This document shows, piece by piece, positions 25,286 through 36,505 of a stretch of DNA of 38,635 nt. The notes beneath the pieces were generated by a model. That model had not been told where the DNA came from and did not search any database. It worked only from the letters and a program-made list of their open reading frames with translations. This stretch comes from Opitutus sp. GAS368 (lineage in GTDB: Bacteria > Verrucomicrobiota > Verrucomicrobiia > Opitutales > Opitutaceae): contig CAMDOO010000027.1 in NCBI GenBank assembly GCA_945903545.1, positions 1-38,635 on the forward strand, read 5' to 3'. Each line of letters opens with the position of its first letter. The stretch's first letter is position 1. The translations under genes were made by a program, and so were the position numbers.

Positions 25286-25813
25286 ATGTCCCTCGTCTCC
25301 GGTCCCAGTCCGACCCGCCTGCAGCGGTTCCTGGCCTACCGCCTGCTGCTCGGGCTCGCCCTCGGCACGCTGGCCGCGGACCAGGCAAGCAAGGCCTGGA
25401 TCGTCGCCCGGATGCCCTTCCCGACCTACGGCGAACCCGGGGCCATCCCGGTCATTCCGGACTTTTTCAACCTCGTGCACGTCGGCAACACCGGCGCCGC
25501 CTGGAGCCTCTTCACCGGGCGCAGCACGGTGCTCGCCGTGCTCGCGGGCCTGACCCTCGTGGCCATTGCCCTCTGCCGCCACGCCCTCGGGCTGCGCGCG
25601 CGCCTCGTGCAGGTGAGCTTCGGCCTCCTCTGCGGCGGCATCGCGGGCAACCTGATCGACCGCCTGCGCTTCGGGCACGTGATCGACTTCCTTGATTTCC
25701 ACTTCGGCAGCTACGTCTACCCAACCTTCAACGTCGCCGACTCCGCAATCTGCGTCGGCGTGTTTCTCTACATCGGCTGGTCGCTGAAGCAGCCGAGTTC
25801 CGAAAAAAGGTAG
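25286..25813 (+). CDS. lspA: Lipoprotein signal peptidase (signal peptidase II)
   Basis: A 175-residue polytopic membrane aspartyl protease that cleaves prolipoprotein signal peptides. The catalytic pair is D125 in GNLIDRLRFGHVIDF and D152 in FNVADSAI; DQASK, GNTGAAWS and four hydrophobic spans are present. The start is ATG 25286; the longer ORF upstream is just translated repeat sequence. Its TAG stop (25811-25813) lies inside the first arm of the palindromic repeat at 25808-25882, so that repeat may have been inserted at, or may define, the C-terminus. Ends ...SLKQPSSEKR. Confidence 0.93.
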   Translation: MSLVSGPSPTRLQRFLAYRLLLGLALGTLAADQASKAWIVARMPFPTYGEPGAIPVIPDFFNLVHVGNTGAAWSLFTGRSTVLAVLAGLTLVAIALCRHALGLRARLVQVSFGLLCGGIAGNLIDRLRFGHVIDFLDFHFGSYVYPTFNVADSAICVGVFLYIGWSLKQPSSEKR

Positions 25814-25882
25814 GGGCGTGTGTCCCCACGCGCCCTCGTTGCAGGCTTCAATCCAGGGCGGCTGGGACAGCCGCCCCTACCT
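25808..25882. repeat. Multi-hairpin palindromic element carrying the lspA stop codon
   Basis: Outer 11-bp arms (25808-25818 and 25872-25882, AGGTAGGGGCG with its exact complement) enclose a perfect 9-bp hairpin, GGGCGGCTG-GGA-CAGCCGCCC (25856-25876), and a looser GGGCGTG / CACGC hairpin at 25815-25840. The bases 25872-25876 are shared, so alternative folds exist. It looks like a dispersed REP-type unit. Confidence 0.55.
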
Positions 25883-25921
25883 CTTAAAAACTCACCGCCG
25901 CGCAGCGCGGGCGGCCGGTCT

Positions 25922-25956
25922 GAAATCTCAAATCTGAGATCTCAAATTGTGAAATG
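25922..25956. repeat. 7-bp-period array (AATCT core) downstream of yicC
   Basis: Five consecutive heptads with ATCT-like core at 25925, 25932, 25939 (ATTG at 25946, then a degenerate unit), spaced exactly 7 bases. Same logic as the arrays at 25141 and 26840/27280 but with a different core sequence. It lies 11 bases before the yicC stop. Confidence 0.6.
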
Positions 25957-25966
25957 GGCGCCTCGC

Positions 25967-26836
25967 TCATTCCACGTTCGCCATCTGCTCCTTCACCCGC
26001 TCGAGCTCGTTCTTCAGCTCGATGACGGCGCGGGAGATGGTCAGGTCGTTCGCCTTGCTGCCGATGGTATGGACCTCGCGGCCCATCTCCAGCAGGAGAA
26101 ACTCGGCCTTCCGGCCAATCTCGCCCTCGGCCTTCAGCAGCGTGCCAAACTGGTCGAGGTGACTCCGCAGGCGCGTCAGCTCCTCGCTGATGTCGCACCG
26201 GTCCGCAAAGAGCGCAATCTCCTTGAGCACGCGCTCGTCGTTCAGGTCGATCTCCAGCTCCGCCTCGCGGAGGCGCTTCCGGAATTGCTCCCGATAGTGG
26301 GCCGGCACCAGCGGGGCGCGCTCGGCCACCTGCGCCACATATTTCGCAATCAGGCCGAGCCGCATCAGCAGGTCGACATGCAGCGCCTCGCCCTCTTTCG
26401 CCCGCATCGCCGAAAAACCGCGCAGCGCCTCGCTGAGCGCCTTCTCGATCACCGGGCGCGCCTCGTCGACCGCCGGCGGCTCCGCCCCCCTGCGCTGCGA
26501 GTTGGCAATGTGCCAAAGCAGCTCGGGCGTCGGCTCAAACTCGATCTTCTGGGTTTTGGCGAACGCCGCCAAGCGCTCGATCGTCTCCCCCGCCGCCGCC
26601 TCGTCCCACTCCGCGCCGCCACTGCGTACGCCGGTGAGCTCGATATCGACATGCACCTTGCCGCGGATCGCGTGTCTCCGGACCTGTGTGCCGATGGCCG
26701 GCTCGAGCGACTCCCACGCCTCCGGCAGCTTCATCGTGAGGTCGAGCGACTTCCGGTTCACCGAGCTGACCTGCACCGTCAGCGTAAATTGCTCGAGGGC
26801 CGACGAGGCGCGGCCGTAACCGGTCATGCTGTTCAT
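25967..26836 (-). CDS. yicC: YicC/YloC-family endoribonuclease
   Basis: A 289-residue protein of the YicC/YloC family (E. coli YicC is an endoribonuclease acting on small RNAs). It has the N-terminal MNSMTGYGRA signature and a C-terminal DUF1732 region rich in charged helices (TLLKAEGEIGRKAEFLLLEMGREVHTIGSKANDLTISRAVIELKNELERVKEQMANVE). Length matches the family. The start is ATG 26836. The right flank abuts the left arm of the four-helix cassette (3 bases between start and arm), so the upstream region that should drive yicC has been replaced or formed by that cassette. Confidence 0.9.
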   Translation of the reverse strand: MNSMTGYGRASSALEQFTLTVQVSSVNRKSLDLTMKLPEAWESLEPAIGTQVRRHAIRGKVHVDIELTGVRSGGAEWDEAAAGETIERLAAFAKTQKIEFEPTPELLWHIANSQRRGAEPPAVDEARPVIEKALSEALRGFSAMRAKEGEALHVDLLMRLGLIAKYVAQVAERAPLVPAHYREQFRKRLREAELEIDLNDERVLKEIALFADRCDISEELTRLRSHLDQFGTLLKAEGEIGRKAEFLLLEMGREVHTIGSKANDLTISRAVIELKNELERVKEQMANVE

Positions 26837-26839
26837 GGT

Positions 26840-26873
26840 CGAAATTCCAAACGCCAAAAGGCCAAACGCCAAA
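26840..26873. repeat. Left arm of inverted heptad repeats (34 bp)
   Basis: Plus strand has CCAAA cores at 26847, 26854, 26862 and 26869, with CGAAA at 26840: period 7, 8, 7, 7. Its reverse complement aligns with 27280-27312 at 28 of 34 columns (hand alignment, one gap). Confidence 0.85.
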
Positions 26874-26877
26874 GCAA

Positions 26878-26892
26878 TTCCGGCCACCGGAA
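26878..26892 (-). terminator. Hairpin after the four-helix-bundle gene
   Basis: Perfect TTCCGG-CCA-CCGGAA stem-loop, 12 bases beyond the TAG stop on the minus strand. No U-run follows it. It could end the cassette transcript. Confidence 0.35.
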
Positions 26893-26904
26893 ATCTCAAG
26901 CGAT

Positions 26905-27264
26905 CTAGTCGTGCTCCAGTTTCTTGATGATCGACGTGAAGATCAACTTTAGCTCCGTCGCCTCCTGGACAAGGGCATCGGCCGTCTTGATCACCTCCCG
27001 GTTATCGCCGCGATTGAGCACGCGAAGCCACATGGCTGACTCCTTCGCTTCCTTGCGGCAGATTCTAAAACGCATTACCCGATCACGGGCGCCTAAAGCT
27101 TCGTTCGCCTCGATGCAATTCGCACCAACTGAGCCGGAAGATCGGACCAGCTGCTTTACATCTTCAACATTTGCTACCGTCCGGGGAAGCCCTTGCACAA
27201 AGGTCCGGACATCAGCGGCAAATCGCTCCGTACGCTCCTCAAGATCATAGCCCTGTCGTGCCAT
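26905..27264 (-). CDS. Four-helix-bundle protein (S23/IVP family, Avd-like)
   Basis: A 119-residue all-alpha protein with the family signatures VKQLVRSSGSVGANCIEANEA (residues ~36-56) and RICRKEAKESAMWLRVL (~67-83). The family includes proteins encoded in 23S rRNA intervening sequences and is structurally related to Avd, the RNA/reverse-transcriptase partner of diversity-generating retroelements. The core is highly basic (R/K-rich), consistent with nucleic-acid binding. No DGR reverse transcriptase or template repeat is present here. The GC content of the gene is visibly lower than its neighbours, hinting at later arrival. It is the only gene within the inverted heptad repeats. Function in this context is unknown. 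Confidence 0.85.
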   Translation of the reverse strand: MARQGYDLEERTERFAADVRTFVQGLPRTVANVEDVKQLVRSSGSVGANCIEANEALGARDRVMRFRICRKEAKESAMWLRVLNRGDNREVIKTADALVQEATELKLIFTSIIKKLEHD

Positions 27265-27279
27265 AAGCCCGCGTCCGTT

Positions 27280-27312
27280 TTTGGAGTTTGGTCCTTGGCA
27301 TTTGGAGTTTCG
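27280..27312. repeat. Right arm of inverted heptad repeats (33 bp)
   Basis: Cores TTTGG at 27280, 27287 and 27301, CTTGG at 27294 and TTTCG at 27308: a strict 7-base period over five units. Counterpart of 26840-26873 in inverted orientation. It ends 11 bases from the trpB stop codon. Confidence 0.85.
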
Positions 27313-27323
27313 CGCAGAAGTCC

Positions 27324-28550
<1,227 letters not shown>

Positions 28551-28602
28551 GGGATTCCCAGCATGGGCCATCGACTCGCCCCGTGGCAAATGGGTTTTCG
28601 GG

Positions 28603-30786
28603 CTACAGTTGCCGCCGCAGGCCCAGCGCCCCCTGGTGGGACGGATCGATCGCCAGGGCCCGCTGCACGGCCGAAAGGGCTCCGGCGCGGTCGCCGCTGC
28701 GAAGTAGAACGGTCGCCAGCGCATAGGGATAGTCCGCGACACGGGGCGACACCTGCTCCGCCTTGCGCAGCGCCTGCGCACCCTCGGCAGATCGCGTCGT
28801 CTGCACCAGTAACAGGCCGAGGTTGTACCAGGCCCGGTCGAACTGGGGGTCACGCTCAACCGCCATCCGAAACGCCGCCTCGGCCTCTGGCCACATCCGG
28901 GCATCGGCATAGGTCAGGGCCGCGCGAAAGGGCAGATCCGCGTCACCCGGCGCAAGGCGTGCGGCCCGGGAAAAAGTGTCCGCTGCCTCGGCGGACTTGC
29001 CCTCGCGATTGAGCACCAGGCCCAGCGAGTCCAGAATGCCGGGAGCATTCGGGTCCCAGTCAACCGCCTTCCTGATCTCCGCCTCGGCCGGCGCAAGCTG
29101 GCCGCGATTTGCCAGGTCCTGGCCCAGGCGCAACCGGCCCGTCGGTTGATCGAGGGTGAGGGCAAGATAGGCATCGAGTTCCTTGCGTTCCGCCGAGTCC
29201 GCCGGCAACCCGGGCGAAAGGACCCAGTCCGCGGCCAGCCGCACCGACCGGACCGGATCGCGCGTCAAGGGGCGAATCCGCTCGCCCGCCGCCGCGCCTA
29301 ACGCTTGAACCGCAGCTTCCCGCTCAAGGGAATCCACGGCGGCGAGGGATGCCGTGGCTGCCGCCAAAGCCGATGGATTATCGGGGACGGACGGCGCCAG
29401 CAGCGCGAGGAAGGTGGCGCGCCAGGCGGGAATATCCTCGCGGCCAAGGAGTTTGAGCAGGCCCTCGGCGGCGCCGGGATTGCCGGCCTGCGCGGCGGCG
29501 ACCACCCGGGCCCGGGCCCGCTGCGTTGAATCGAGCTTCGCGCCATACCAAGCCTGACTTTTCTCGATCGCCCAATCCACCGGCTGTCCGGTGTGGCAAC
29601 GGTTGCAGGCATTCGGGATGCCGAGTTCCTGGGTGAGCAGCGGGTCGGGCTTCAACCAGCCGTGATCGTGCCGCAGCGCGCGTTGCATGAAGGTCGTGAC
29701 GGGCATGTGGCAGCTCACGCACAGGTTGCCCGCGCTGCCCTCGGCATGATGGGAGTGGGCGCTCGGGTTGATCGGCACCGCGCGCGTGCCCGAGGGCTGG
29801 ACGCGTCCCGGCGTCGCGTGGCATTGCAGGCACAGTTGGTTGTTCTCGACCGGCAGGATGGTCTTGGACGAATGCGGATCGTGGCAGTCGAGGCAGGTGA
29901 CCCCGGCGTGGCCCATCCGGCTCTGGAGCACCGACGCCGCGTTGAAATCCTCCCCCTTCACCTGCCCATCGGGAAAAAAGACCGCCGCCTCCACGGGAAG
30001 CACGAGCCGAAAGTGGTCGTTGAACTGGCTGCCCGGCTGGAAGTCCGCCGTGAGCTGTTCGCTCCGCGCGTGACAGGAGAAACACACCTGCTGCATGAGT
30101 GCGCGGTCGCCGGGGAGCGGATTCGATGATTTTTCCGGCCGCCGGCCAGGGGTGACATGATCCGCGGGCATCGCGCCATGGCACTGGATGCAACCCACCC
30201 CTTGCTCGACCCAGTTTGAGGCGTACGCATCGGCGCCGACATCGTAGTTCTTGGCAAAGCCGGTCATGTGGCATTGGGCGCACATCGAATTCCAGTTCAA
30301 GCCGCGGCCAGTCCAGTGTCCCCACTCCCCGGGCTGACGGTTCTCGTCCCCGAAGACATTGAACCATTCCTGCCGGACCGGATCGAAGGCCGTCTCGTGG
30401 ACCTGCCAGCGACCGCCCGGCGCGGGCACCAGCAACTGCCAGAGAGGCTTGTGACCGAGAACCATGGTGGGCGGCGCGGGCAGGACCGCCCCCGCGACCG
30501 TGGGGAACGACGCCAAGGCCGCCTGATCGCGGACCTGGTCAACAAGCCGGTTCGCCCGCGCATGATCGGTCGCCTCCCACGCGGCGAATTCCGCGGGATG
30601 ACAGGAGCGGCACGAGGTCGATAGCTGGGTCACCGCCGCTGCGACCGGGATTACCGCCGGTCGCCCAGGAGGTGGCCGGCCGCACGCCGAGATCACGGCG
30701 AGGGCGGAGGTCAGCGCCAGATAGGCGAGCACCACCCGGATGATGGTTCGCCGGGGTCGCGGCGGGGTCGCAGTCGCCGGCTTCAC
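28603..30786 (-). CDS. Octaheme c-type cytochrome with C-terminal TPR domain
   Basis: A 727-residue protein starting at GTG 30786. N-terminal hydrophobic segment ends in ISAC, a lipobox (C35), so it is probably an exported lipoprotein. Eight CxxCH heme sites lie between residue 59 and ~395: CRSCH, CAQCH, CIQCH, CFSCH, CLDCH, CLQCH, CVSCH and CNRCH. A TPR region ([86 protein letters not shown]) fills the last ~170 residues. Related to multiheme proteins with doubled CxxCH motifs; an electron-transfer role is likely, substrate unknown. It is 25 bases after a sulfatase on the same strand. Confidence 0.88.
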   Translation of the reverse strand: MKPATATPPRPRRTIIRVVLAYLALTSALAVISACGRPPPGRPAVIPVAAAVTQLSTSCRSCHPAEFAAWEATDHARANRLVDQVRDQAALASFPTVAGAVLPAPPTMVLGHKPLWQLLVPAPGGRWQVHETAFDPVRQEWFNVFGDENRQPGEWGHWTGRGLNWNSMCAQCHMTGFAKNYDVGADAYASNWVEQGVGCIQCHGAMPADHVTPGRRPEKSSNPLPGDRALMQQVCFSCHARSEQLTADFQPGSQFNDHFRLVLPVEAAVFFPDGQVKGEDFNAASVLQSRMGHAGVTCLDCHDPHSSKTILPVENNQLCLQCHATPGRVQPSGTRAVPINPSAHSHHAEGSAGNLCVSCHMPVTTFMQRALRHDHGWLKPDPLLTQELGIPNACNRCHTGQPVDWAIEKSQAWYGAKLDSTQRARARVVAAAQAGNPGAAEGLLKLLGREDIPAWRATFLALLAPSVPDNPSALAAATASLAAVDSLEREAAVQALGAAAGERIRPLTRDPVRSVRLAADWVLSPGLPADSAERKELDAYLALTLDQPTGRLRLGQDLANRGQLAPAEAEIRKAVDWDPNAPGILDSLGLVLNREGKSAEAADTFSRAARLAPGDADLPFRAALTYADARMWPEAEAAFRMAVERDPQFDRAWYNLGLLLVQTTRSAEGAQALRKAEQVSPRVADYPYALATVLLRSGDRAGALSAVQRALAIDPSHQGALGLRRQL

Positions 30787-30811
30787 GCGTGAATTTCTCC
30801 GGCCGGCGGGG

Positions 30812-32185
<1,374 letters not shown>

Positions 32186-32234
32186 GGAAGGAGGCGGGGG
32201 GAAGCAGAGTCGGGAGGGTTATCCGGCAACCGAT

Positions 32235-33665
32235 TCAATTCGTGTAGGGTACCGTGCCGGTCGCGTCGACGGTGTAGCCCCATTTCTTGATGTAGGCGGC
32301 CGCGGGCAGGAACTCGTCGCCGGCCTCCTTGAGTTTCCGCGCCAGGATTGCCTCCAGATCCGCCTGCAGTCTGGCCGTGCCAAATTGATTCGCCAAGTTG
32401 ATCAGTTGATAGGGATCGGTCTGGTTGTCGAAGAGCAGCCAGGGACCGTGCAGGTCGCGGACGTAGGTGTAACGCTCCGTGCGAATCCCGCGAAACTCCC
32501 GCCCGCCCCGTGAAAACGACCACTGGCCGAACGGCGCCGGACTGGCGAGCAACGTGGCCCCGTCCGAGGGGTTTGCCCCGCCCCGGAGGTAGCCGCTGAA
32601 ATCGAGCCCTTCCGCCGTCTTCGGCACCGCCACCCGGGACAGGCCGAGCAGCGTCGGCATGAGGTCCTCGGAATTGACAACGGTTTCGACCGTGCGCCCG
32701 GCCGAGCCGAGGCCGGCGGGCCAGCGCACCAGCAGGGGCACCCGGATCGATTCATCGTAGGGCTGCTGCTTGTTGTCGCCCCCGTGGGATCCCAGCAGAT
32801 CGCCATGGTCCGCGGTAAAAACCACGATCGTGTTTTCCGCCAAGCCCGATTCGCGCAGGGTCTGCATCAGCTCACCCATGCAGTCATCCAGCGCCGTGCA
32901 GTGGGCATAGTAACCGGCGAGGGACCGGCGGGTCTGGGCGCCGGCCATCGCCGGCACATTCGGCCGCAGGGTGAACTTGGCAGGGTCGTACATCGCCCGG
33001 TATTTCTCGGGAGCGGTATTGTAGGGGTCATGGGGCGGACCCCATGACAGGAACAGCACGAATGGTTTTCCCGTCGCCGCGTGGTCCCGCAGATACTGCT
33101 GCGCGTCCTTGGTCTGGGCGATCGCGTCATAGCCCTCCCACTTCAGCTTCTCCGGACCGTCCGCAAAATAGAACGAGTTGTTGTAGGCATGGGAGCACTC
33201 CAGGACCTTCCAATAATCGAAACCTTGCCGCCGCTCGCGCGGAATGAAATTGGAGCGGCCGTTGGCGTTGAGGTGCCACTTGCCGATGTACCCCGTGTCG
33301 TAACCTTCCTTCCCCAGTGTCTTGGCAATCGTGACCGCGTTCGGATCCAACGGCACGTCGTTCATGAACACCCCGTGGGTCAACGGCCGCTGCCCGGTCT
33401 GGATCGAGGCGCGCGCCGGCCCGCAGACCGGGACACCGGAAATGGCACGGGTGAAATGGATGCTCTCGCGTTGCAGCGCATCCAGGTGGGGCGTCTGCAC
33501 ATTCTGGTCGCCCGCAAATCCAAACGCCTGGGCCCGCCACTGGTCAGCAAAGACGAACAAGATGTTGGGTTTTTGCGACGGGGCCGGGGCCGCGGCGTCT
33601 GCCGCCCGCACCGCGGACGAGATGGCCAGCAATCCGACCAGCGCCATCAGGGTCATGCGTTTCAT
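32235..33665 (-). CDS. Secreted sulfatase (S1 family), paralogue
   Basis: A 476-residue protein. Signal peptide MKRMTLMALVGLLAISSAVRA. It has the canonical formylglycine site VPVCGPARASIQTGQRP (C81), metal-binding FVFADQWR, GKWHLN and FTADHGDLLGSHGGDNKQQPYDESIRVPLLV. ATG 33665 gives a clean signal peptide; the ORF's 18 extra residues upstream do not. Forty-nine bases separate it from the downstream sulfatase, so the pair is likely co-transcribed. A maturase (FGE or AtsB type) is not in the window. Confidence 0.93.
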   Translation of the reverse strand: MKRMTLMALVGLLAISSAVRAADAAAPAPSQKPNILFVFADQWRAQAFGFAGDQNVQTPHLDALQRESIHFTRAISGVPVCGPARASIQTGQRPLTHGVFMNDVPLDPNAVTIAKTLGKEGYDTGYIGKWHLNANGRSNFIPRERRQGFDYWKVLECSHAYNNSFYFADGPEKLKWEGYDAIAQTKDAQQYLRDHAATGKPFVLFLSWGPPHDPYNTAPEKYRAMYDPAKFTLRPNVPAMAGAQTRRSLAGYYAHCTALDDCMGELMQTLRESGLAENTIVVFTADHGDLLGSHGGDNKQQPYDESIRVPLLVRWPAGLGSAGRTVETVVNSEDLMPTLLGLSRVAVPKTAEGLDFSGYLRGGANPSDGATLLASPAPFGQWSFSRGGREFRGIRTERYTYVRDLHGPWLLFDNQTDPYQLINLANQFGTARLQADLEAILARKLKEAGDEFLPAAAYIKKWGYTVDATGTVPYTN

Positions 33666-33796
33666 GGGGTAATGCGGAGAGGCACCTGTAGTCCACCAGG
33701 CTCCCTCGCACAAAAGCATTATCTCCCGCCCGCGGGTGGAAAGGCAAAAATCCGTCCCACGCCCATCGGCGTCCCCCTCTCTCCTTCGCCCCTACG

Positions 33797-34510
33797 TCAG
33801 CTCCCGCTCCGGCCGGGCGGCGCGTCGTACCGGTACCCCACCCCGTGCACGGTCGCGATCGGGCCCTCGGCGTCGGCTCCGATCTTCCGCCGCAACTGCG
33901 CCACGTGCTGGTCAAGGGTGCGGGTCGTGCCGAGATAGTTCACGCCCCAGACGGCGTTGAGCAGGGCGTCGCGGCTCAGGACCTTGCCGGGATGTGACGC
34001 AAAGACCTCGGCGAGTTTCAGCTCCCGGGCAGTCAGGGACTCCACGGCCGATCCCACCTTGGCCGTGAAGCGGTCGCGGCTGATCTCCGCCGCCCCGAAG
34101 GTGAACACGGCCGGCAGCTCATTCTCCGGGGCCACCGCCGCGGTCTTGCCGCGCCGCAGCAGTGCCTCGACCCGCGCCAGGAGTTCCTGCACGCCGAAGG
34201 GCTTGGTCACGTAGTCGTCGCCCCCGAGCTTCAGGCCCACGACCTTGTCGATCTCCTCGCCCTTCGCGGTGAGGAACAGGACGGGAACGCGCGCGCCGCC
34301 GGCCCGCAGGTCGCGGCAGACGTCGTACCCGCTGGCCTTCGGCATCATCACATCGAGCACCACGAGGTCGAATTTCTGCTGGGGAAAAAGCTTCAGGGCC
34401 TGCGCGCCGTCCGCGGCGGCGGTCACGTCGTAACCCTCGCTCTCGAGCGTCGCGGTGAGCCCGAGCCGGATGTCGCGGTCGTCTTCGGCGATCAGGATGC
34501 GCGCCTTCAT
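33797..34510 (-). CDS. OmpR/PhoB-family response regulator
   Basis: A 237-residue protein: receiver domain 1-~120 with phosphoacceptor D53 in LVVLDVMMPKASGYDV, T81 and K103 (VTKPFG), then a winged-helix OmpR-type effector domain (~140-232: LTARELKLAEVFASHPGKVLSRDALLNAVWG, TRTLDQHVAQLRRKIGADAEGPIATVHGVGYRY). The start codon overlaps the stop of the histidine-kinase gene (ATGA), so the two are translated together. It is a candidate binder of the 11-bp direct repeats at 37918-37957. Confidence 0.94.
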   Translation of the reverse strand: MKARILIAEDDRDIRLGLTATLESEGYDVTAAADGAQALKLFPQQKFDLVVLDVMMPKASGYDVCRDLRAGGARVPVLFLTAKGEEIDKVVGLKLGGDDYVTKPFGVQELLARVEALLRRGKTAAVAPENELPAVFTFGAAEISRDRFTAKVGSAVESLTARELKLAEVFASHPGKVLSRDALLNAVWGVNYLGTTRTLDQHVAQLRRKIGADAEGPIATVHGVGYRYDAPPGRSGS

Positions 34511-36327
34511 GGGAGTTCGAGGATGAAGACCGCGCCGCCTCCGGAGCGTGGCTCGCAGCGCAGTTCGCCGCCGAGGCCGCGCGCCAGCTGCCGGGCGATG
34601 CTCAGGCCGAGGCCGGCGCCGCCGCGGTCCGCCGTCAGCGTCTCGTCCACGCGGTGAAACTTCTCGAAGATCTTGTTCCGGTGCTCGGCCGGCACGCCCG
34701 GTCCGCGATCGGCGATCCGCACGCTCACGCCGCCGCCCGGCCGCGGTGACAGGGTCACGAGCACCTCACCGCCGCCCCCCGCGTACTTCGCGGCGTTGTC
34801 GAGCAGGTTGAGGACGATCTGCTCGACCGCGTCCCGGTCGGTCGACACCGGCGGGCCATGCGGCAGGTCCCAACGAAGGATCATCCCGGACTCGCCGAGG
34901 CGCGGCATCTGGGTCCCAAGCAGGCGCTCCAGTTCCACCGCGAGGTCGACCTTTTCCGACGCATACTTTTTCCGCCCCTGCTCCAGCCGGCTGAAATCGA
35001 GGACATTGTTCACCAGCCGCGCCAGCCGCTGGGTTTCCCGCCCGATGGTCCGCAGGTAGTCCCGCCCCTGCTCGGGATCGCGCACCCGGCCCTGCTCCAG
35101 CAGTTCCGAGTACAGCCGGATGTTGGTCAGCGGCGTCTTGAATTCGTGCGAGACGTTGGCGACGAACGAGGTCTTCAGCGCCGCCTCCTCCCCGCTGCGC
35201 CGCGCCTGCAGGAGCAGCAGCGAGCCCGCGCCGAGGATCGCCAGGACGGCGACGATCACCAGGCCCATGCCCAGCGTCGCAAACCCGCCGCCCGCGCCGT
35301 CCGGGTAGGCCGGTGCCAGGAACGCCACCGCTTCCCAGCCGGATAATAGCGCATTGCCCAGCGGGATCCGCGCCACGGGTTCCGTCCCGCCCTGCAACGC
35401 TCCGACCTGATGATGAATCCGGCCCTGGGCATCCCGCAGTGCGAAGCCCTCGCCCGGATTCACCTCGGCCGGCAAGGCTCCCTTCAGTTGCTGGATGAAC
35501 GTGTCGGGATTCAACTCCAGGCCGCGGACATCCGAGCCGTTTCCGGGCCGCATCCAGCCGAGAAGGTGCAGCCGGCCGTCCAAATTCACCGCCTGCCAGC
35601 CCCGCGCCCCGGCGTCAGTTCCGGTCGCCTCTTTTTTCGCGGCCACCGCCGCCACTGCCGCCGCCTTCGCCGGCGCTGCGAGTCCGGCATCGGCCTCGGC
35701 CCGCGAACGCTCCGCCGCCGCCGGAGCGGGAGCCGAAGCCGTCTGATAAACCTGCCGCGCGAGTTCGTTCGCATCCCGCCGGGCGGTCTGGGCCACGCCG
35801 GCGTTGCTGGCCGACTGAAGTTGGACCTTGGAGACGGCCTCGTCGGCACCCGCCAGTGCGTCCTTCAATTCGCGCGTGGCCTTGGAGAAAACGGCGGCAT
35901 CGGTCCACGGCACGCCATTCGAAAAATAGGTGGGGAATCTCCGGGCAAAACCGCGCTGGTTTTCGTCCGGCGCCGCCGCCGTGGGCCGGAGCAGCCGTCC
36001 GTCGGCGGTCGCGCGAAACCCCACGCGGACGAGCGGATTGTTTGTTTCCCAAGTCGCCAGGAAGGCGTCGATCGCGCTCGCCGGCTCCGCGGCCAAGGTG
36101 TCGAGCAGCCCGGTCTGGATGTCGCCGGCCAGCAGCTCGGCATTCTCCACAATCAATCCGGCCCGGGCCGTTGCCGCCGTCCGGCGTGCCGTCTCCGCCA
36201 TCGCGCCGCGCTCGTTCAACGCCGCCTGTTCCCGCCTCAGGAGCAGGACCGCGCCGGCCCCGACAGCGAGGGTCGGCAGGAGCAGCAGCATCCAATAGAG
36301 GACGATGCGGCGGGAGTTGGGGATCAT
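34507..36327 (-). CDS. Membrane sensor histidine kinase
   Basis: A 606-residue kinase. TM1 ~10-30, a ~310-residue periplasmic sensor, TM2 ~350-373, then HisKA with H394 in FVANVSHEFKTPLTNIRLYSELLEQ, N box NLLDNAAKYAGGGG (~507), D box RIADRGPGVP (~537) and G2 GGAGLGLSIARQL (~569). The periplasmic part has an Ala-rich stretch (APAAAERSRAEADAGLAAPAKAAAVAAVAAKKEA, ~201-234). The start is ATG 36327 (MIPNSRR); the upstream ORF extension is untranslated spacer. Cognate partner of the regulator at 33797. Confidence 0.93.
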   Translation of the reverse strand: MIPNSRRIVLYWMLLLLPTLAVGAGAVLLLRREQAALNERGAMAETARRTAATARAGLIVENAELLAGDIQTGLLDTLAAEPASAIDAFLATWETNNPLVRVGFRATADGRLLRPTAAAPDENQRGFARRFPTYFSNGVPWTDAAVFSKATRELKDALAGADEAVSKVQLQSASNAGVAQTARRDANELARQVYQTASAPAPAAAERSRAEADAGLAAPAKAAAVAAVAAKKEATGTDAGARGWQAVNLDGRLHLLGWMRPGNGSDVRGLELNPDTFIQQLKGALPAEVNPGEGFALRDAQGRIHHQVGALQGGTEPVARIPLGNALLSGWEAVAFLAPAYPDGAGGGFATLGMGLVIVAVLAILGAGSLLLLQARRSGEEAALKTSFVANVSHEFKTPLTNIRLYSELLEQGRVRDPEQGRDYLRTIGRETQRLARLVNNVLDFSRLEQGRKKYASEKVDLAVELERLLGTQMPRLGESGMILRWDLPHGPPVSTDRDAVEQIVLNLLDNAAKYAGGGGEVLVTLSPRPGGGVSVRIADRGPGVPAEHRNKIFEKFHRVDETLTADRGGAGLGLSIARQLARGLGGELRCEPRSGGGAVFILELP

Positions 36328-36505
36328 GGGAATAAGGCGTTCGGCAAGGGCGCCGCCCCAGAATAGGGCGGCGCCTTGGCGTTTCACAAGTCGGCAGCGG
36401 AGCGGATTTCCGGATGGTGGACCGGTAGGGCGTGACGGTTGCGGCGCGCCGAGCACACGGACCGACCCGGCGGGCCGCCCCTTCCCGTCCTACCACAGCA
36501 CGACC

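Larger units (their letters stand above)
26840..27312. mobile_element. Candidate single-gene cassette: four-helix-bundle ORF bounded by inverted heptad arrays
   Basis: A 473-bp unit between yicC and trpB. Complementary 33/34-bp ends (26840-26873, 27280-27312) enclose exactly one ORF (26905-27264). No transposase or recombinase is present. Architecture recalls 23S rRNA intervening sequences, in which an S23-type ORF lies between complementary ends that fold as a stem; here it is outside any rRNA. Target-site duplication was not recognised. The mobile status is inferred from structure only. Confidence 0.5.

Noticed and set aside
26840-27312. Heptad arrays as CRISPR or DGR template/variable repeats
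   Set aside because: Units are 7 bases with no spacers of CRISPR size, and no cas genes, reverse transcriptase or TR/VR pair was found in the window.
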